The notes under the pieces: model-generated | The model's input: only the letters and a program-made list of their open reading frames with translations | What the model was told of the DNA's origin: nothing | Database searches by the model: none | Part shown: positions 1 to 13,555 of the stretch, piece by piece | Layout: every line of letters starts with the position of its first letter | How positions within the stretch are numbered: the first letter of the stretch is position 1 | From: Monosiga brevicollis MX1 | Taxonomy: Eukaryota > Opisthokonta > Choanoflagellata > Craspedida > Salpingoecidae | Reading direction: 5' to 3' | DNA length: 64,000 nt | Assembly: GCF_000002865.3 (NCBI RefSeq) | Contig: NW_001865056.1 | Coordinates: 410,872 to 474,871, forward strand | Program-made: the position numbers and the translations under genes

Positions 1-168
1 AGGCAGCGTTTATGGGCCGTTGTGGCCTTGGTGACTGCCGCCGACCATCGGCACCATGATGCGACACACAGAGGTCAGTCCGTGTGGTTGGTGGCATCTT
101 TGACATTGCGGGCTGGCGCATCGTTGTCTCACAGCCTGATCTTGTCATCGTCACGGCAGCACTCAGCC
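1..168. other. Upstream flank of the TRPM2-like gene
   Basis: The reading frame of the first TRPM2-like exon stays open upstream to base 22 but offers no ATG before base 169. This stretch is therefore probably 5' untranslated or promoter sequence. A start in an exon outside the window cannot be excluded. No other gene is visible. Confidence 0.5.
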
Positions 169-3100
169 ATGGCGCGAAGCCCACGCGCTAGCCGTGGGGC
201 TGTGGCGCCAGCACCCAAATCCGAGGCCAGCCAACGCTTCAAGAACATGTTCTTCACCACAGCCGTGCGCCAGGTAGGCTCTTGCTTTTTCGACTCGCAA
301 GGATTATCCTCGACCAGCACTCAAACAAAATGCGTCTCTTGCCTTGTACAGGTTGGCAACCCCATCGAGCCGGTGCCAATGAGCTCGTTTTTCAAAGTAT
401 TCCGCTCCTATCAAAAGCCCGCAGCAGAGGGCACGCAAGGAGAATCCCGCTCCACGACACTTTGTCCTGACACCCACTACGGCACCTTGCAGTTCAAAAC
501 GCACGGCTTTCAGAAGCAGGCAGTACCGTACCTGCGCCTGGCTTACCGCACCCCAGCCACAGTCCAAAGCGAGAAAACGGTCAAGCATGCCGTCTTCTTC
601 TCCCAGCTCTGCAGTCGCATGCGCCTCGATCATTTTGGCCAGTGCGTCCCCTTGCCGGATGCGCTCATAATCACGATGCGCCATCACACTCTCACGACTT
701 GACATTTTCCTCCCCCTTGCAATAGTACGCGCCCGAACCTGATCATCTCGGTGACTGGCGGCGCCAAAAGCTTCCATCTTTCACCGTTGCTGATTGAAGC
801 CATCCGCACAGGCATCATGCGTGCCGCCGCTGCCACCGATGCCTGGGTCATCACCGGTGGTACCAACACCGGTGTCATGAAGCTCGTCGGCGATTTTATG
901 AATGATCTCAACAAGGACAAGTTCGTGCATTGTACTTCATCCCTGCACCTCATCCAGCAGCTCACATTCGCCTCGCGATACTCTTGCTTCTTGACGGCTC
1001 ATGATCATGTGTGTGTGTGCTGTGGCGATTTTCGTTTGCCTTTTTTTTTTTTCTTTCCAGATTCATCCCTACCATTGGCATCGCCACCTGGGGCATTGTT
1101 CACGAGGCTGAAAAGTTGGCTCAGGTTTGTCTTCTTCTTTTTCTTTTTCTTCTTCTTCGTCTTACTTGTTCATCCTTCTTGCTTTCTTTCTGTCTGTAAA
1201 ACTATTCGTTTGCTCACGAGGCTCTGCTACCGCAGCCGAATCGAGAAGACCGCCTCGATGTTGAATACGCCATGAACAAAGTACCCGAGGCGAAGGGTTC
1301 AAAGTGCAACCTTGACAGTGGTCATAACCTCTTTCTGCTGGTTGATGACGGCACCGACTCTAAATTTGGTGGCGAAATCGCCTTTCGCGCCGCCTTTGAG
1401 CGGGTACGACCGTGCCCTCAGTGCCCAACTCTTGCCTACAAAGCTCTGTTCCTTGATGCCATGTGTTTCTGCCTGCTCTTTTCCACGATCCCTGGTACTA
1501 GGAGGCCAGCCGAATGTTTGAATGCCCAGTCGTTCTCCTCGTAATTCAAGGTGGCGTGGGCACGCTGCAGCAAGCACATGACGCTGTCGTGTCTGGGACG
1601 CCTGTGGTCGTGATTGATGGGACAGGCATGGTGGCAGACCTGCTTGCCTATGCGTACAATTTCACCCACTCAACTTTGTACGTAGCGAGCATTTCTTGCA
1701 CCAGCCTTTGTCAATCCTTTGAATCCGCTTGATCCTGCAGTCATCTGCGTTGTTGCGTCGCCTTCTTCGCCTTGCTCTCCTTGCATGCATCTCTCTCCTC
1801 TCTCCTCTCCTTTTTGCTCTCTGCTCTCATTCTCTCATTCTCTCATTCTCATTCTCTCATTCCCTCTTGGGTGGACTGCCGAACAGGACGCGGTACAGCA
1901 CCTACTCGGTCGAAGCACTGCGACAGCAAATTCGGGGTGAATTTCCAGACTGGGTACGAGACCAAGACGAATTGGCGAGGCAGTAGCAGTGACAGTGTCC
2001 ACAACAGGATGGTTGAATTCTCATATCACTGGGGTTATGTGCTTGTGCAATGTTGCTGACAGGATGAGCAGAAGGTTGAAAACACCATGCACAAGCTGTT
2101 TGCGACTGTAGTCTACAAGGACAAGGTCCGTCCGTGGTGAAACGCAGAGTTCTTGCCGTCCATCAAGAAACCGACGCACCAACCTGGCTGACGCGTCGTC
2201 CCACCTTTGCCTCGATCACTTGCTCTCCAACGGATGCAGATGTTTGTTTACAACATCCGCGATAGTGCTGGTGAAAATATTGATGAAGTCATCCTGGACG
2301 CCATCTCCCAAGGCTCACATGTCTCATTCAAGACCAAATTGTTGCAAGGTACAGTCATACGCCCAAGCATGCTGTATTTTGTCAAAGCTCTGCATGTCAG
2401 TGCGCTCGTGTTCCCGGCTTTTGATTGCGTCCCACTCATGCCGACTGGCTGTGCATTCACCTTGGTAGCCATGAGCTTTGATCGTATTGATATGGCCCGC
2501 CGATTGTTGGCGGAGATTCATGACAATCATTTGCTTGAGAGCGAAGAAGACATTGCCGAGGCTCTCAATACGAACCTGATGGAGGCTCTCATGAACAACA
2601 TGCCCCACTTTGTTCAACTCTATCTTGAGTATGGTGCAACCGCGCGAAATGTAGGTTTGCATCCCCAAGGCCAAGATACACACATGCATGTGCTCCTTCC
2701 CACATGCTCACGGAAACTTGGTTGTAGTTGCAACCCACGCCAGAGTTCAAGGCCTATTTGATGGAGCTCAGGTCTGATGCAAACCTGATCAAGCGCACCA
2801 ACTTGAACAAGAGCGTCAGCTCAAACCCCGAGGGCGCTCGTGCTGGTCTTTCGCGGCACGCCACCGCTCTAACGCCCCTTGACAGCTCAGGCAAAGCTGC
2901 CGATGACGTTCAAACCCGAACCACCTTGAACAGCGTTGCCAATACTGTTCGCATTGCCCAGAACATGAGTGGCCCTGCCCGCAACAGCAATACCCTCTGT
3001 GGCGAGCACCTGCTTCTGTTGGCTATGGAGCAGCTTTATTTTGTGAGTGGATGCAACTGGGGTTTAGTTGGCCACACACCATTGACGCTCCTGCCTCACA

Positions 3101-6100
3101 TTATCTGACTATGCCAACCGCTGGTTGGCCGCATGTCCAATATTCCCATAGGTGGCGGGAGGGGTCATTTCAGGCCACGTGTATCGTCTACGTGAGCGTA
3201 GCACCTCGCTGAATGCTGCCAAGCCGCACAAGGAGCCCGGGCGTCCCTTTCGGCTCAAGTTCATGGAAGCTATTCTTGGCCATTTGGCTGGATCAGAAGT
3301 CCAGTATGTCCGGCACGCTCTCCGCCAAAAGGCTTGTTCACTCTGCTGGAGTAATTGGTGTCTCAAATCAACGTCGCTGATCCTCCCCCACCCCCCGCTT
3401 TTATTTTTTAGAATTCAACGAGACTGGAGCTTGCTTGATGACGGTGTCACAAGCCCAGAAGACGAGTTGGCATTGGAAATGATGGCCATGAACATGCTTT
3501 TCGTACGCTCGGGCCCGCCTTACACCGCTCCTGCATTTTCGCTCCTTGCTCATGGACCCTATGAATTGTGTCATGCCTCTCCTAGCTGTGGGCTGTGTGC
3601 CTCAACAAGTACCGCCTCAGCGAAATTTTCTGGCAGATGGGCGATGAGAGCATTGCCAATGCCTTGATCGGCTCAAACATCCTCTCCAAGCTGGCTCGGC
3701 ACCGCGTATGTATGATCGCGCCCCTCAGTCTCTAACTTCCTACATAATGGCATCATTTCTCTCACCGTGTCTTGTGGATTGTACCCCTTGACAACAGGCC
3801 CTCTCAAGCCCACATTTGGAAACGGAGCGTGTCAAAGCGCTTCACAACGCGGACAAACTTGAGGAGCTGGCCGTTGGCGTTCTCTCTACCTGTCACCGGG
3901 CCAACCTGACACGCACTTCGAAAATCCTGCACGAAAAGGTCAGGCTCTTTTGATGTGAATCAAGCCTGACATCAAGCCTCTCAACTCATCCACCCATGGC
4001 CGATGCTAGCTGGATGTCTTTGGTGGCAGGAACATTATGGAAGTTGCCTATCGTCACGAAAAACTGCGATTCCTGTCCCATCCAGCGACGCAGTCACTTG
4101 TTAGCCAGGCTTGGTATGGTGACATTCGCGAGATCAACCCAACGTGGCAGCTCCTCTTGGCCCTGTTCTGCCCTCTTCTCATCCCGACGGTTCGCATTCG
4201 ACGGGTAAGTTTTGTGTCATTTTCATTTCAGGACCACCTCCTGCTTCGTGTTTGGTCATGACGACACCGCTCGTACATCTTGGGCGGGTCGGGTGTTGAA
4301 TCTCAACCTTTGTTCTTGTTTTGTTTTTCGGCAGGATGATGTCAACGACGGCGTGCTTGACCTTGATTTTGAGGACACCAAAGTGGAGGGCTACGCGATT
4401 CAAGGCGATCAGAATGCTCTTGCAGCTCTGCCCAGCACTGAAAGCCGACCCAATCGCACTAACACCGTCACAAGCATGGCCAGCGCCCGCACGCAGAGCG
4501 TCAAGTCCAACCAGTCCCTGCTCACTTACGTCAACAACTACAACAAACACGTTGAGAAAACTGGTCACCTCAATGCCGCCGAGCTGTGGATCAAGGCCAA
4601 AGCTTTTTACTCATCTCCCTTTGTCAAGTTCATCTCCGACTGCCTTGCCCACCTGATGCTGACCCTGCTGGTCTCGTACTACGCACTCAACACCCTGGAG
4701 GACTATTTCTCGTTTTACGAATACCTGATCCTCTTTTGGTTTGTCACCATCACTTTGGCCGAAATCATCGAGTATGTTGAGATCAATGAGCTGCCTCGAT
4801 ACTTTGGCAGCATATGGAATATCATCGACACGATCATGTTGGCAGGCTACTACTTGGCCCTTGTCGTTCGCATCTCCAATTTGTCGGATTTCCAGTCCAA
4901 AACAAACGCCAAGCTCTTCATTGCCTTTGTCGTCCTCATCCTTTGGTTGCGTTTCATGCGCTACTATGCCGTTTCCAAGGACGTTGGACCCAAGGTGCGG
5001 ATGCCATGCCGTTTTGCGCGGACGATTTAACTTGTGCTCACATGCTGACACCCGCACCGCGTAACATAGTTGATCATGCTGTTTCGCATGACGCGAGACG
5101 TCATCGTTTTCGTGTTCATCATTGCCGTCTTCATCTTCAGTACGTTGTCGGGGCTCAGCGCGCGGTGCCACACCGCCTGACCTTGTAACCCACCCTCCAC
5201 AGTTCTTTCCTTGATGAATCTCCGTCATAACATTGCATGGACCTGCTCTTATTTATTTATTTTGTTTTGTTTTGTTTTTTAGGCTATGGTGTCGCAGCCC
5301 AGTCGATCCTGTGGCCTCAACGCGATGTCGATGCTCAGACCTTTGAAAATGTGTTGTATCGCCCCTACTTCCAAATCTATGGTGCGTGGTTTTGCGTCGA
5401 GTGAGAAACCGATTCATTGTTTTTGAACGTTCATGCTGGCGCTAATGCCTGTGTGTGTGGGTAGGCGAGCTCTTTCTGGAAGAAATGAATGCTGAAAGTG
5501 ACTGCGTCGGGCCTGAACCATTTTCCTCCTGTGGCTACACGGTTCGTACAAGCTGTTTCTTCTATTGGCGTGTTCTGTGTTATAGGGAGCGTGCACTTGT
5601 GTCTCCCGTGCCTGTGTCCGTGTTTTTGGTGTCGGCGGCCTAAGGAGCCAAGCGTTTATGCTTGTCTGCAGTTTGCTTGCTTGATTTTTGCTTGTTTTGT
5701 TCCCTGTAAATAAAACGACCCCTCTTCAAGCACCTTGTTTAACAGCCATTCCTAGAACCGCATTCTGGTACATGCCTCACTTGATTCCTGCTCGCTTTCC
5801 AATGTAGTATGCCTGGGTTTTGCCGCCGCTGTTGGCGCTTTACATCTTGGTCACGAATATTGTGCTTATCAATCTCTTGAGTACGTTTGGGAGGCGTAAT
5901 CGACTGCATGACCGGGGGGCAAAAAGGCTTTTAATGTAATCTCACTTGGTATGTTATGCCCTTGTAGTCGCCATGTTTGCCGACACATATCAGCGCGTCA
6001 ATGAAGAGGCGCGTGAGCTGTGGCACAGCCAAAATTTTGACGTCTACAATGAGTATCACACCCGTACGGTGCTTCCGGGGCCGTTGGCTTTTTTCTCCCA

Positions 6101-7831
6101 CGTCTGGACGCTGGCGCGAATGTGCCTGTGCTGCAAGCCTCAGGATGAGTATAGCTCGACCAACAACGAAGAGCTTGCCCGCATCCGCCATTTTCAAGAG
6201 TGGCACACTGACAAGTCAGTGTCAAGCTTGGCTCTTAGACGTGTAGCACATGGGTGATGCCAACCATAGTCTTGAGCTTCCCTCTGACGATCCTCTTGGT
6301 ACTATTGGCATTTTAGATTTCTCGCCGACCGGCGTCACCGTAACGACGATACGCCAGAAGAGCTGATGGCAGCAGTCCGCAAGCAAAATACCAACCTTCT
6401 AGACGTGATTGGAGAGATGCAAGAGAAATTGGTGATGATGCAGGTATGCACGCTCCATGCCTCTTGATTCCAACCTCTGTGCGTTGGCGACCACATTCTG
6501 TAGCAAATTTCCTGACCCGCTTTACTTTTGTGTGGCATAGATGAGCTTGAATCGTCAGGGCCGTGAGCGTGATCTTCCTGCCACTCGACCTGCCACGCGC
6601 GCTCAGTCTGCGGCGCCCAATGCCTTTCGGCGCATGTCGCTGGGTCGCGTGCGTGCTGTTCAATACCGATTCCCACCGTTGAAGTACCCGGAGAGTGAGC
6701 AGCTGCGGCTTGCGTTAAACAATGACCAAGTGCCTTGGACGACAAGCATGAGCAACTACAATCCCCCAGATTACACAGCCGAAGAACTCCTCAAAGAGCC
6801 ACGCCCAGAGTGGGCAGACGGCCCAGACCCACGCAAATACGGTTTCAACAAAGTGGAAATGCAAGGAGACAGCTTTTCGACCGATCGCACCTCAACCATG
6901 AAAGTGGTCGTGGACTCGGCCACTGGGCGCCCCATCAATCCTTATGGTCGCACCGGCTTGTCAGGCCGAGGCTCTCTCGGACGCTGGGGTCCGAATTGGG
7001 CGGCAAATTGCCTCATTACCCGCTGGCGTCGCGATGTGCACGGCAATCTGGTCGAACGTGATGGTCGCTGTGTTCTCGAGTTCCTAGCCATTGAACGGCA
7101 AAGCTTTGGAGGTATGTGGGCTGTGCGACTCGCAAAATGCTGCTTGCTGAATTTTAGCGCGCTTTTCAAGATTCGCATTCATGCTGCGATTTCGAGTAGG
7201 CTGGGCATTGCCGGGTGGATTCCGGAACGACGCGGAGGACCGCCGTGGCGCGCTTGAGCGCCTGCTAAAGCATGAGGTATGTCAGAGGTCATTGCTAGCA
7301 TGCTTATCAACGAAGCTTGAGCCTGGGTTGATACGATGTTGCCACTTCTCGGCTGTTGGCTGACTCGCTGCTCGTCGTCGCTTCGGGCATCAACTCAGAT
7401 TTATCAACAGGACAAGCTGACACAAGTGGAGGTTGACAACCTTGAAGAGGTATGTATGTGTGCATGTGTGCATGTATACTTATCCTTTTTATCCCTGCAG
7501 AAAAAAGGGCATTCTTCTCTGCTGACTGTGACCGACGCTCATGGGCTTCTTGCTGCATTACATGGAATTGTTCCAGCTTTTCGACTCGGCGCACACCATG
7601 CGCTCGGTGTACTCTCACGACCCACGCAATACAGACAACGCGTGGGTGGAGGTGTCTTGCGCCAACTTCCACGACGAGACGGGCGAGCTGACCAAGCGTT
7701 TGCACTTTAAGGAAAATCAAGAGCATGTCAAGCGCATCCAATGGCTCATGGCACACAGCGGTCTTAACCTCTTTGCCTCGCACGGTGATCTGGTTCGTGA
7801 GGCTTGCCAGATCCACAATGCTTACTTTTAA
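169..7831 (+). CDS. TRPM2-like cation channel with C-terminal NUDT9-homology domain
   Basis: Likely a plasma-membrane Ca2+-permeable TRP channel of the melastatin family, gated by ADP-ribose in known relatives. The N-terminal TRPM homology region (SLOG fold) is visible in exons near 352-560, 727-920, 1063-1122 and 1301-1660, with 'ISVTGGAKSF', 'WVITGGTNTGVMK', 'IGIATWG' and 'VIQGGVGTL'. Helical linker exons follow to about 4200. Exon 4335-4994 carries S1 to S4 with 'WNIIDT' in S3 (Ca2+-site Asn and Asp) and an E-x-x-E in S2. S5 is exon 5070-5139, the pore exons hold 'IYGELFLEEM', S6 is near 5807-5880, and a TRP-helix region begins near 5969. The last exons (6541-7111, 7200-7276, 7411-7449, 7577-7831) encode the NUDT9-like module with 'GRTGLSGRGSLGRWGPN', 'WALPGGF' and 'DPRNTDNAW'. 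The ATG at 169 is the first in frame. Splicing between about 560 and 727, and through the linker, is unresolved. Confidence 0.9.
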
Positions 7832-8225
7832 CAATTGTCTGAGGATATGGCATTGGTCGGCGGATGCAAATCCCGAATTTATGAGACGGATGGACAGTAA
7901 TACAAGTTGACGTCATGATTGGGTTTTTACTCTTGGGTTTTCTCATTGTGTGCATACGATTTGAGTGCTGACGAGCTACACGCAGATGATAATGAGATCA
8001 ATTGAGCTAAACAATGTCATATCGATCTGTTCTCGCTGTCTTTGCTTCTTTCTCTTAACTCACACAGACTGGGCACGTGCATGGTGCAGGTCATGCCACA
8101 AATTTATTATTGACAAAAGGCCGAAAACAAGATTGCCGCACATACAATCAAACGAGTTGACACACATTCCCTGAAAGAGAGACCTGTGGTGTCGGTTGCA
8201 GGCCATTTGGCGTTCAACGTTTCAC
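7832..8225. other. Convergent spacer between the TRPM2-like gene and condensin
   Basis: This is a tail-to-tail spacer holding both 3' ends. It is AT-richer than the flanking exons, and no open frame with recognisable content is visible. Polyadenylation signals are expected here, but no perfect AATAAA is obvious. Confidence 0.6.
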
Positions 8226-11200
8226 TCAAATGGCCAAAAGCAAATCCTCCTCTTCATCAGAGAGCCCATCCATGCGTGGCGCCAATTTCTTGGCAGAAAG
8301 AGATGATTGTTCTGCTAGGAAATCTTCGTCACTATCGTCCTCATCATCAGAACAAATGGCACGGCGGCGACGTGGCCTTGAAGGTTGTGCTTTCGGCTTG
8401 GCAGTACCACGTGTGGAGCGGCGATTCCGCACAGCGTCACTCGCGTTTTCATCAGCCCCGTCCTCAAGCATGCTCTTGTCATTCGTGCTTGCAGTTTTGC
8501 GGCCACGGCGAACTCGCTTGCTGGCCTTTGCAGCTTCTTGCAAGGCAGCCTCGTCCTCGGCCCCCTGTGTCAAAAGAAGTTGGATGTCAGTGCAAGAGTC
8601 ATACAAGGGCAGAGAGGCCGGGAGCGAACGAACATGAGGCCAACGCGTAATCGCACCTTCTCATGGCAGCTACCAATGCGCTGCTCAAGCTCGGCAATGG
8701 CATCCTTCATTTCTGGCTTGGCAAACTTGTTGGCCCGTGCAATCACCTCTTGAAAGCTCCCGTAGATAGAGGCATCACCCAGCTTGTCGTGGAAGCAGGC
8801 AAAATTCTCCGTCAACTTGCGCACGCATTTGTCAGAAAAGTCAATCAGAGTCAGACAGTAAGCAAATTGGCGCCACTGCACCACCGACTGAGTCGTGCGG
8901 AAGCGATGGCAGAGCTTTTCCACCAAGCTCTCCGCCTGCTTGTCCTTTGGAATCGAAATACGCGCAACAAGTCAGATCCACCAAGCAATGCCACAGGCTT
9001 AAGGCAACAGAAACCGCGTTATCAGTCAGCACGACATACCTTCTTGATGAATTGAAAGAGGAAGGAGGCGATGGTTTCAAAGGCGGCAGCATCAACGCTG
9101 GCGTCGGGCGAGGAAATGTGACTGATAACATCGGGCAAGATGTTGTAGATTGCATTGCCTTTGTTGGCCAGCTCGGTGAAAAAGAGACGGGTCAGGCTGC
9201 CGATGCGCTCAATGGGATCGCATAAACAGAGGGCGAGCTCGCTGATTTGGCCCTTGATCTTGATCATGTCATTGAGGATGAGATGTGTCAGCACCATGAC
9301 TGTGTTCTTGCGCACTCGCGCCGAGCTGTCGCGCAGCGGTGAGTAAAGCTGCGCTGTCCACGGTTCGATCAGATTTGGAAAGCGGAAAGCCAGATCACCC
9401 AGGGCTACCATGGCATTGCTGCGCACGATGGGGTAAGCAGAGTGCTTGGCCACTGAGAACAACAGTTGCAGGTTGTCGTCACAGAACTGCGAGGAGACGG
9501 TCATCAGCTTGGACAGCGTTGTCACAGCCACCGCCTGCAGCTCAGCCGATGCAAAACGCTCTGGTGCCGTGCACACGTTGACCACAAGCTGACAGAAGGA
9601 ACCGAGTTGGGCTTGGGTCTAAATACACACCGTCAGTCAGGCGCAAATGAAAGAAGGACTCGTCACGTCACTGCAGCCAAGTGCACTACAGCTGAGACAA
9701 GCACGCCAACTGCAGAAAAACGAAATGATCACGAACCGACAGTAGCTCTGATTCGCACACTTGATGAATAAACTCGGCCTCTGCATCATCGGCCGAGGCA
9801 CCGCCAACGCCCATGTCTTCCTCGTCGCTCGTTTTCTGTGGCAGGGGTTGGAAACCAAAGTCGGATGAGTTGGAGCACGCTACTCCGTGAAAGGAAGCGA
9901 TGCCCTTTGATGGCGCTCACCTTTTTTCCTCGCGCCTGTTGCTGCAGATCATCCTGGGCAGCACGGCGGCGCTTCATTTCCGACTGCACGTCTTCAGTGT
10001 GCACCAACTGGCGCAGCTGTCGTTCCCATCGGGTAATAGAGAATGTGATGTCAAACAAGCGCAGTGTGCCTGCAAACAAAGCTCAAGCACACATAAGCAT
10101 CAAGGAACCAGCCACGTACCGCGACGTGCCCCACCAGGAAGAGGAGCCGCTTCAAACGTTCAGTGGGACTGCAGTCGGCAGGCTGAGTCATGCGAGCAGC
10201 CAGCCCTGCGAGGAGGGAGCCAGCCAGATGATCAGGCTGCTCGCCAAGGGCGTAGACCGTGTCGAGAACAGCCTCAGCGGTAGGAATCCAGCCCTCGGAT
10301 TTGGCTGTGAATTGACGCTGGACGAAGGTCAACATGGTCACAAACACCATGTGGTCGCGGGCAAGGCGCTGCGGAGCCAACCTAGGACACAAGCCAACCA
10401 GCAGGAGCTCCAGTCAAAAGATGCCGTATTATGCAGAGTTGAAACGCGTTTGCGCGGACTGTGCGTGATGAGAGACACTACGACGCATGGCAGCAGTGCA
10501 GGGAGGCGAAACACGTACATGCTCCCCTTCTCAGATTGGCGTGGCAAGAGCTGGCGCAAGCCAACGGCTGTTTCACGCGCGAGAAGGCAGTCGGGGGGAC
10601 TTTGATCGGGAAAGCCGACAGACATGAGCAGACCTGTATTGTCACGAATGATCTTGCCATCGGCGCGAGCAGCCATGGAGAGAATGGCCATGGCAAAACG
10701 CGCGCGTGTGTGTTGATCCAGCCGCTCTGCATCCTGGCTGGCTTCAGGCGCACGGGCATATGTGTCCCAGAGTTGCTTGACGACACTGTCCGTGAGAACG
10801 CCCTCCTTCATCATGGTTTGCACCAGCTCCTCAAGGCACTTGCCGTCACCAATGTCGGCCACAGAGGTCATGCGGATCAAGTTATCCACCACAAAGCAGC
10901 TGCGCGCCTGTGGGAGTGCGCAGTCAACATTAGCGTGTGTGACAAAGCAGAGTCAAAGAGGGGCATGCTTGGTCTTATGACAGACCTTTGCGGTGTTGTG
11001 GATGGCCGGATCCGGGGTGAAGTAGAGTGTTCGATAAGCATCCAAGACGGCCTGCTTGACGCCATTCTCCTTGCTCCAAATGAGGACGAGCATCTTGTGG
11101 GCCATGCGGTCGGCATCGTCGACGCCAAATTGAACGGCGGTTACGAAAAAAGTAATGGCCTCGAGCACATCGCTGTTGGTCTTTGACCCGAGCAATTGGG

Positions 11201-11629
11201 CCGCAACTCTAAGGGCCGGAGAGAGAGCTTCGGTCATTGCCACGGCCCGACGCAGGAAGTCCACGACAACCAGCTGTTCCCGCTGCTCCTGTGTCTCTAC
11301 AACAAGATCCAGGCCATCCGCCTCGGACGTTGTTTCATCCTGAGCGCTGCTGATGGTGGACATCTCAGCAAGCTCGTCTGCGCCCTCGTCGGTGTTGGCA
11401 GAGGTAGTTGTGTCACTGGCTGTGGGCTCGGTTTTGATTGATGGTTTTTGTTCCCCGCTTGAGGATGACGTAACGCCGCACAAGTGCTCGAGCTTGGACT
11501 TGGCTTCAGCCAATGCGTTTCGAAAGTCTTGTGCGCAGAGCTGTTATTGCAGAAGACAGGGGTGAGGAAGGGCGGGAATCCGAGTGCCAAGGCAGTGACA
11601 TGAACAACAAGGGGTTTTCGAAGGCGGCG

Positions 11630-11672
<43 letters not shown>

Positions 11673-13555
11673 TGGCACCAAAAGGGTTTTGTCGCATGAG
11701 TTCCACGGCCAGATGAAGGGCCTGCTTGCGGACCAGAGACGACTTGTCTTCAATGCGAAGAATGGCAGCATCAGTGGCTGCCTGGATGTGCTGCAGTGGA
11801 ATGGCACGAGCCATGGCCAGATCGGTCAAGGCCGATAGGGCTGCTTTGCGCGTGTAAGCGGACACGTCATTGATGCGCTCGACCAGCATGTTGAGAAGCT
11901 GAGTGCGCGTCTTGACTGATTCTTCATCTTGAAGCGACTTGAGATGCTGACTGAGGATGGCACTCAGCATGCTGAGCACGGCGTTTCGTAGACTGTAGGC
12001 CTCGTTCTCCAATAGCTCGGCCAGTTGGTGCACGGCTTGCACACAAATCCCGGGCTGCTGCTGACCCACCGCGACGAGAAACACGGCATAGGCGCGTGCG
12101 GCACTGTTGTCATTGCCAAAATCTGAGCCATCAATGTGACTGAGCTCGTGCAAGACATCTTGGGTCACGCGAGGAGAGTTGTACTTGGTGCTGCAGAGGG
12201 TCACCAGGTCAGCAAAAGGTTCTGAAAGGTGTTCAAAGTGGGGCAGCATGTGCACGATGGTGGTGCATGCGCCCAGGGTGTGGTTGTAGGCCTGCACCAA
12301 GCGGCCCAGCATTTCGAATATGTCTTGTCGCAGGTCCTTGTCCTTGACCACTTCCGGATTCTCAAGAGCCAAATAGAGCACCCGCGTGAAAAGACTATGG
12401 CGTAGAAAAGGAGCAGCACCCCACGCGCGTGTGAGCAAAGCAAGGACTTGAAAACCCGGCGCGCCATATCAAACAAAACTATAAAAACAATAGGGTAGGA
12501 AATTGTCGACACGAAAGGAGGTGGGGCACAACAACAACCCCAGGGGGCCAAAAAAAGAAAAAAAAAAAAAAAAAAAAAAAAAAAGACCAAGTTTCATTTG
12601 GAGTGTCAAGCCCTGGACCGTACTTGACAAAGGCTTCGTCGGGACAAGACATGGACCAGAGCTTGGGCAGTTCAAGCTCCAGCAACTGCGCAACGACACC
12701 ATAGGCCTGGCTGCGGGCATGTGCCCAGGAAAATTCGCCCTGGGCTACAGCTGGCAGAGCTTTCTTGGTTTTTTTGCCGGCGGTTTGCAGCGTCTGGCGA
12801 TTCGCCTGTGCCTCCTCGCGCTCGGCTGTCACAGCAATGAGACCAAAGAGATAGCTGATCATCTCGGTCGCAGCAATAGCACGACGAGCCGGACCAGAAG
12901 CGGCCGTCAGATCAGGCAACTCTGTCTTTAGGGCACGACCCAGGCTTTGCATGCCTATAAATTGTGTATTATTATCAGACAGTGGCGTGGTGAGACAGTG
13001 TTCCTAGACACTGCATGCAAACATTTCTTCCACCAGGTAGTCGGCAAGTGACGTGCCTTTGAGGAGAGAGGCGAAGAGCTTGGCTCGAACAGGAGCCTCG
13101 AGGGTTTCAAACGAGCTGGAGAGATGGAGAGACACACAGACATAGACATGGAGGTGAGGATCTTGCGGATCCGACACGGCCGACATGGCCTTCGCGTTGC
13201 TAATTGGAGAGCAAAAGGGGAGCATGAAGGTGTGACCACCGCACCGTGCAAAGCTGAAGAGGACATCAAAGCAGGCGTTGTCGCAAATGGCCAGGGGATT
13301 GTCGAGCAGCTGAGCGGCCTCTGTATCCGCCGAATGATATGTGAGTCTGTTGTTGCCAATACATACAGGCGGGGAAGGGGGGCTGCCATGACTTCACGGC
13401 GACGCACCATCAATCATCTCAAGCTGGTTGTGTTGTGAGATCTCGCTCGGCTCGCTGCAGAGCGACACCGCAAAGCCTTCAGTGCATTCAAGCAGATCAT
13501 CGGGCTGGGCGGGAATGTTGAAGGCGACGACGGGTCCATCATCAAAGAGGGACAT
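8226..13555 (-). CDS. NCAPD2: Condensin complex subunit 1 (NCAPD2 / Cnd1 HEAT-repeat subunit)
   Basis: HEAT-repeat regulatory subunit of condensin, which binds the SMC2-SMC4 core through the kleisin NCAPH and compacts mitotic chromosomes. The best evidence is the exon ending near 9022-9585, the conserved Cnd1 core: 'YPIVRSNAMVALGDLAFRFP', then 'VRKNTVMVLTHLILNDMIK' and 'ELALCLCDPIERI'. HEAT repeats also fill the exons at about 11700-12430 and 12620-12950. The ATG at 13555 opens with 'MSLFDDGPVVAF', a short N-terminal motif like that of other D2 subunits. The C-terminus is a basic then acidic tail with 'KRVRRGRKTAS' and serine-acidic clusters ('SDDEDDSDEDF'), plausible phosphorylation sites. 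Introns hold an (AC)n run at 11634-11670 and a long A-run near 12560-12585. The gene is head-to-head with the nucleoporin gene. Confidence 0.93.
11634..11670. repeat. (AC)n microsatellite in a condensin intron
   Basis: An uninterrupted AC dinucleotide tract of roughly 18 units. It lies inside an intron of the minus-strand condensin gene, just downstream of the exon encoding 'RQNPFGAK'. Read on the minus strand it is a GT run immediately after the donor site. Confidence 0.95.

Noticed and set aside
304-777. 157-residue minus-strand open frame at the start of the window
   Set aside because: It overlaps the TRPM2-like N-terminal exons, whose plus-strand translation matches the TRPM homology region; no family resemblance on the minus strand.
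10461-11186. 241-residue plus-strand open frame
   Set aside because: It lies antisense to condensin exons with clear HEAT-repeat homology. It shows no family motif and is a shadow frame.
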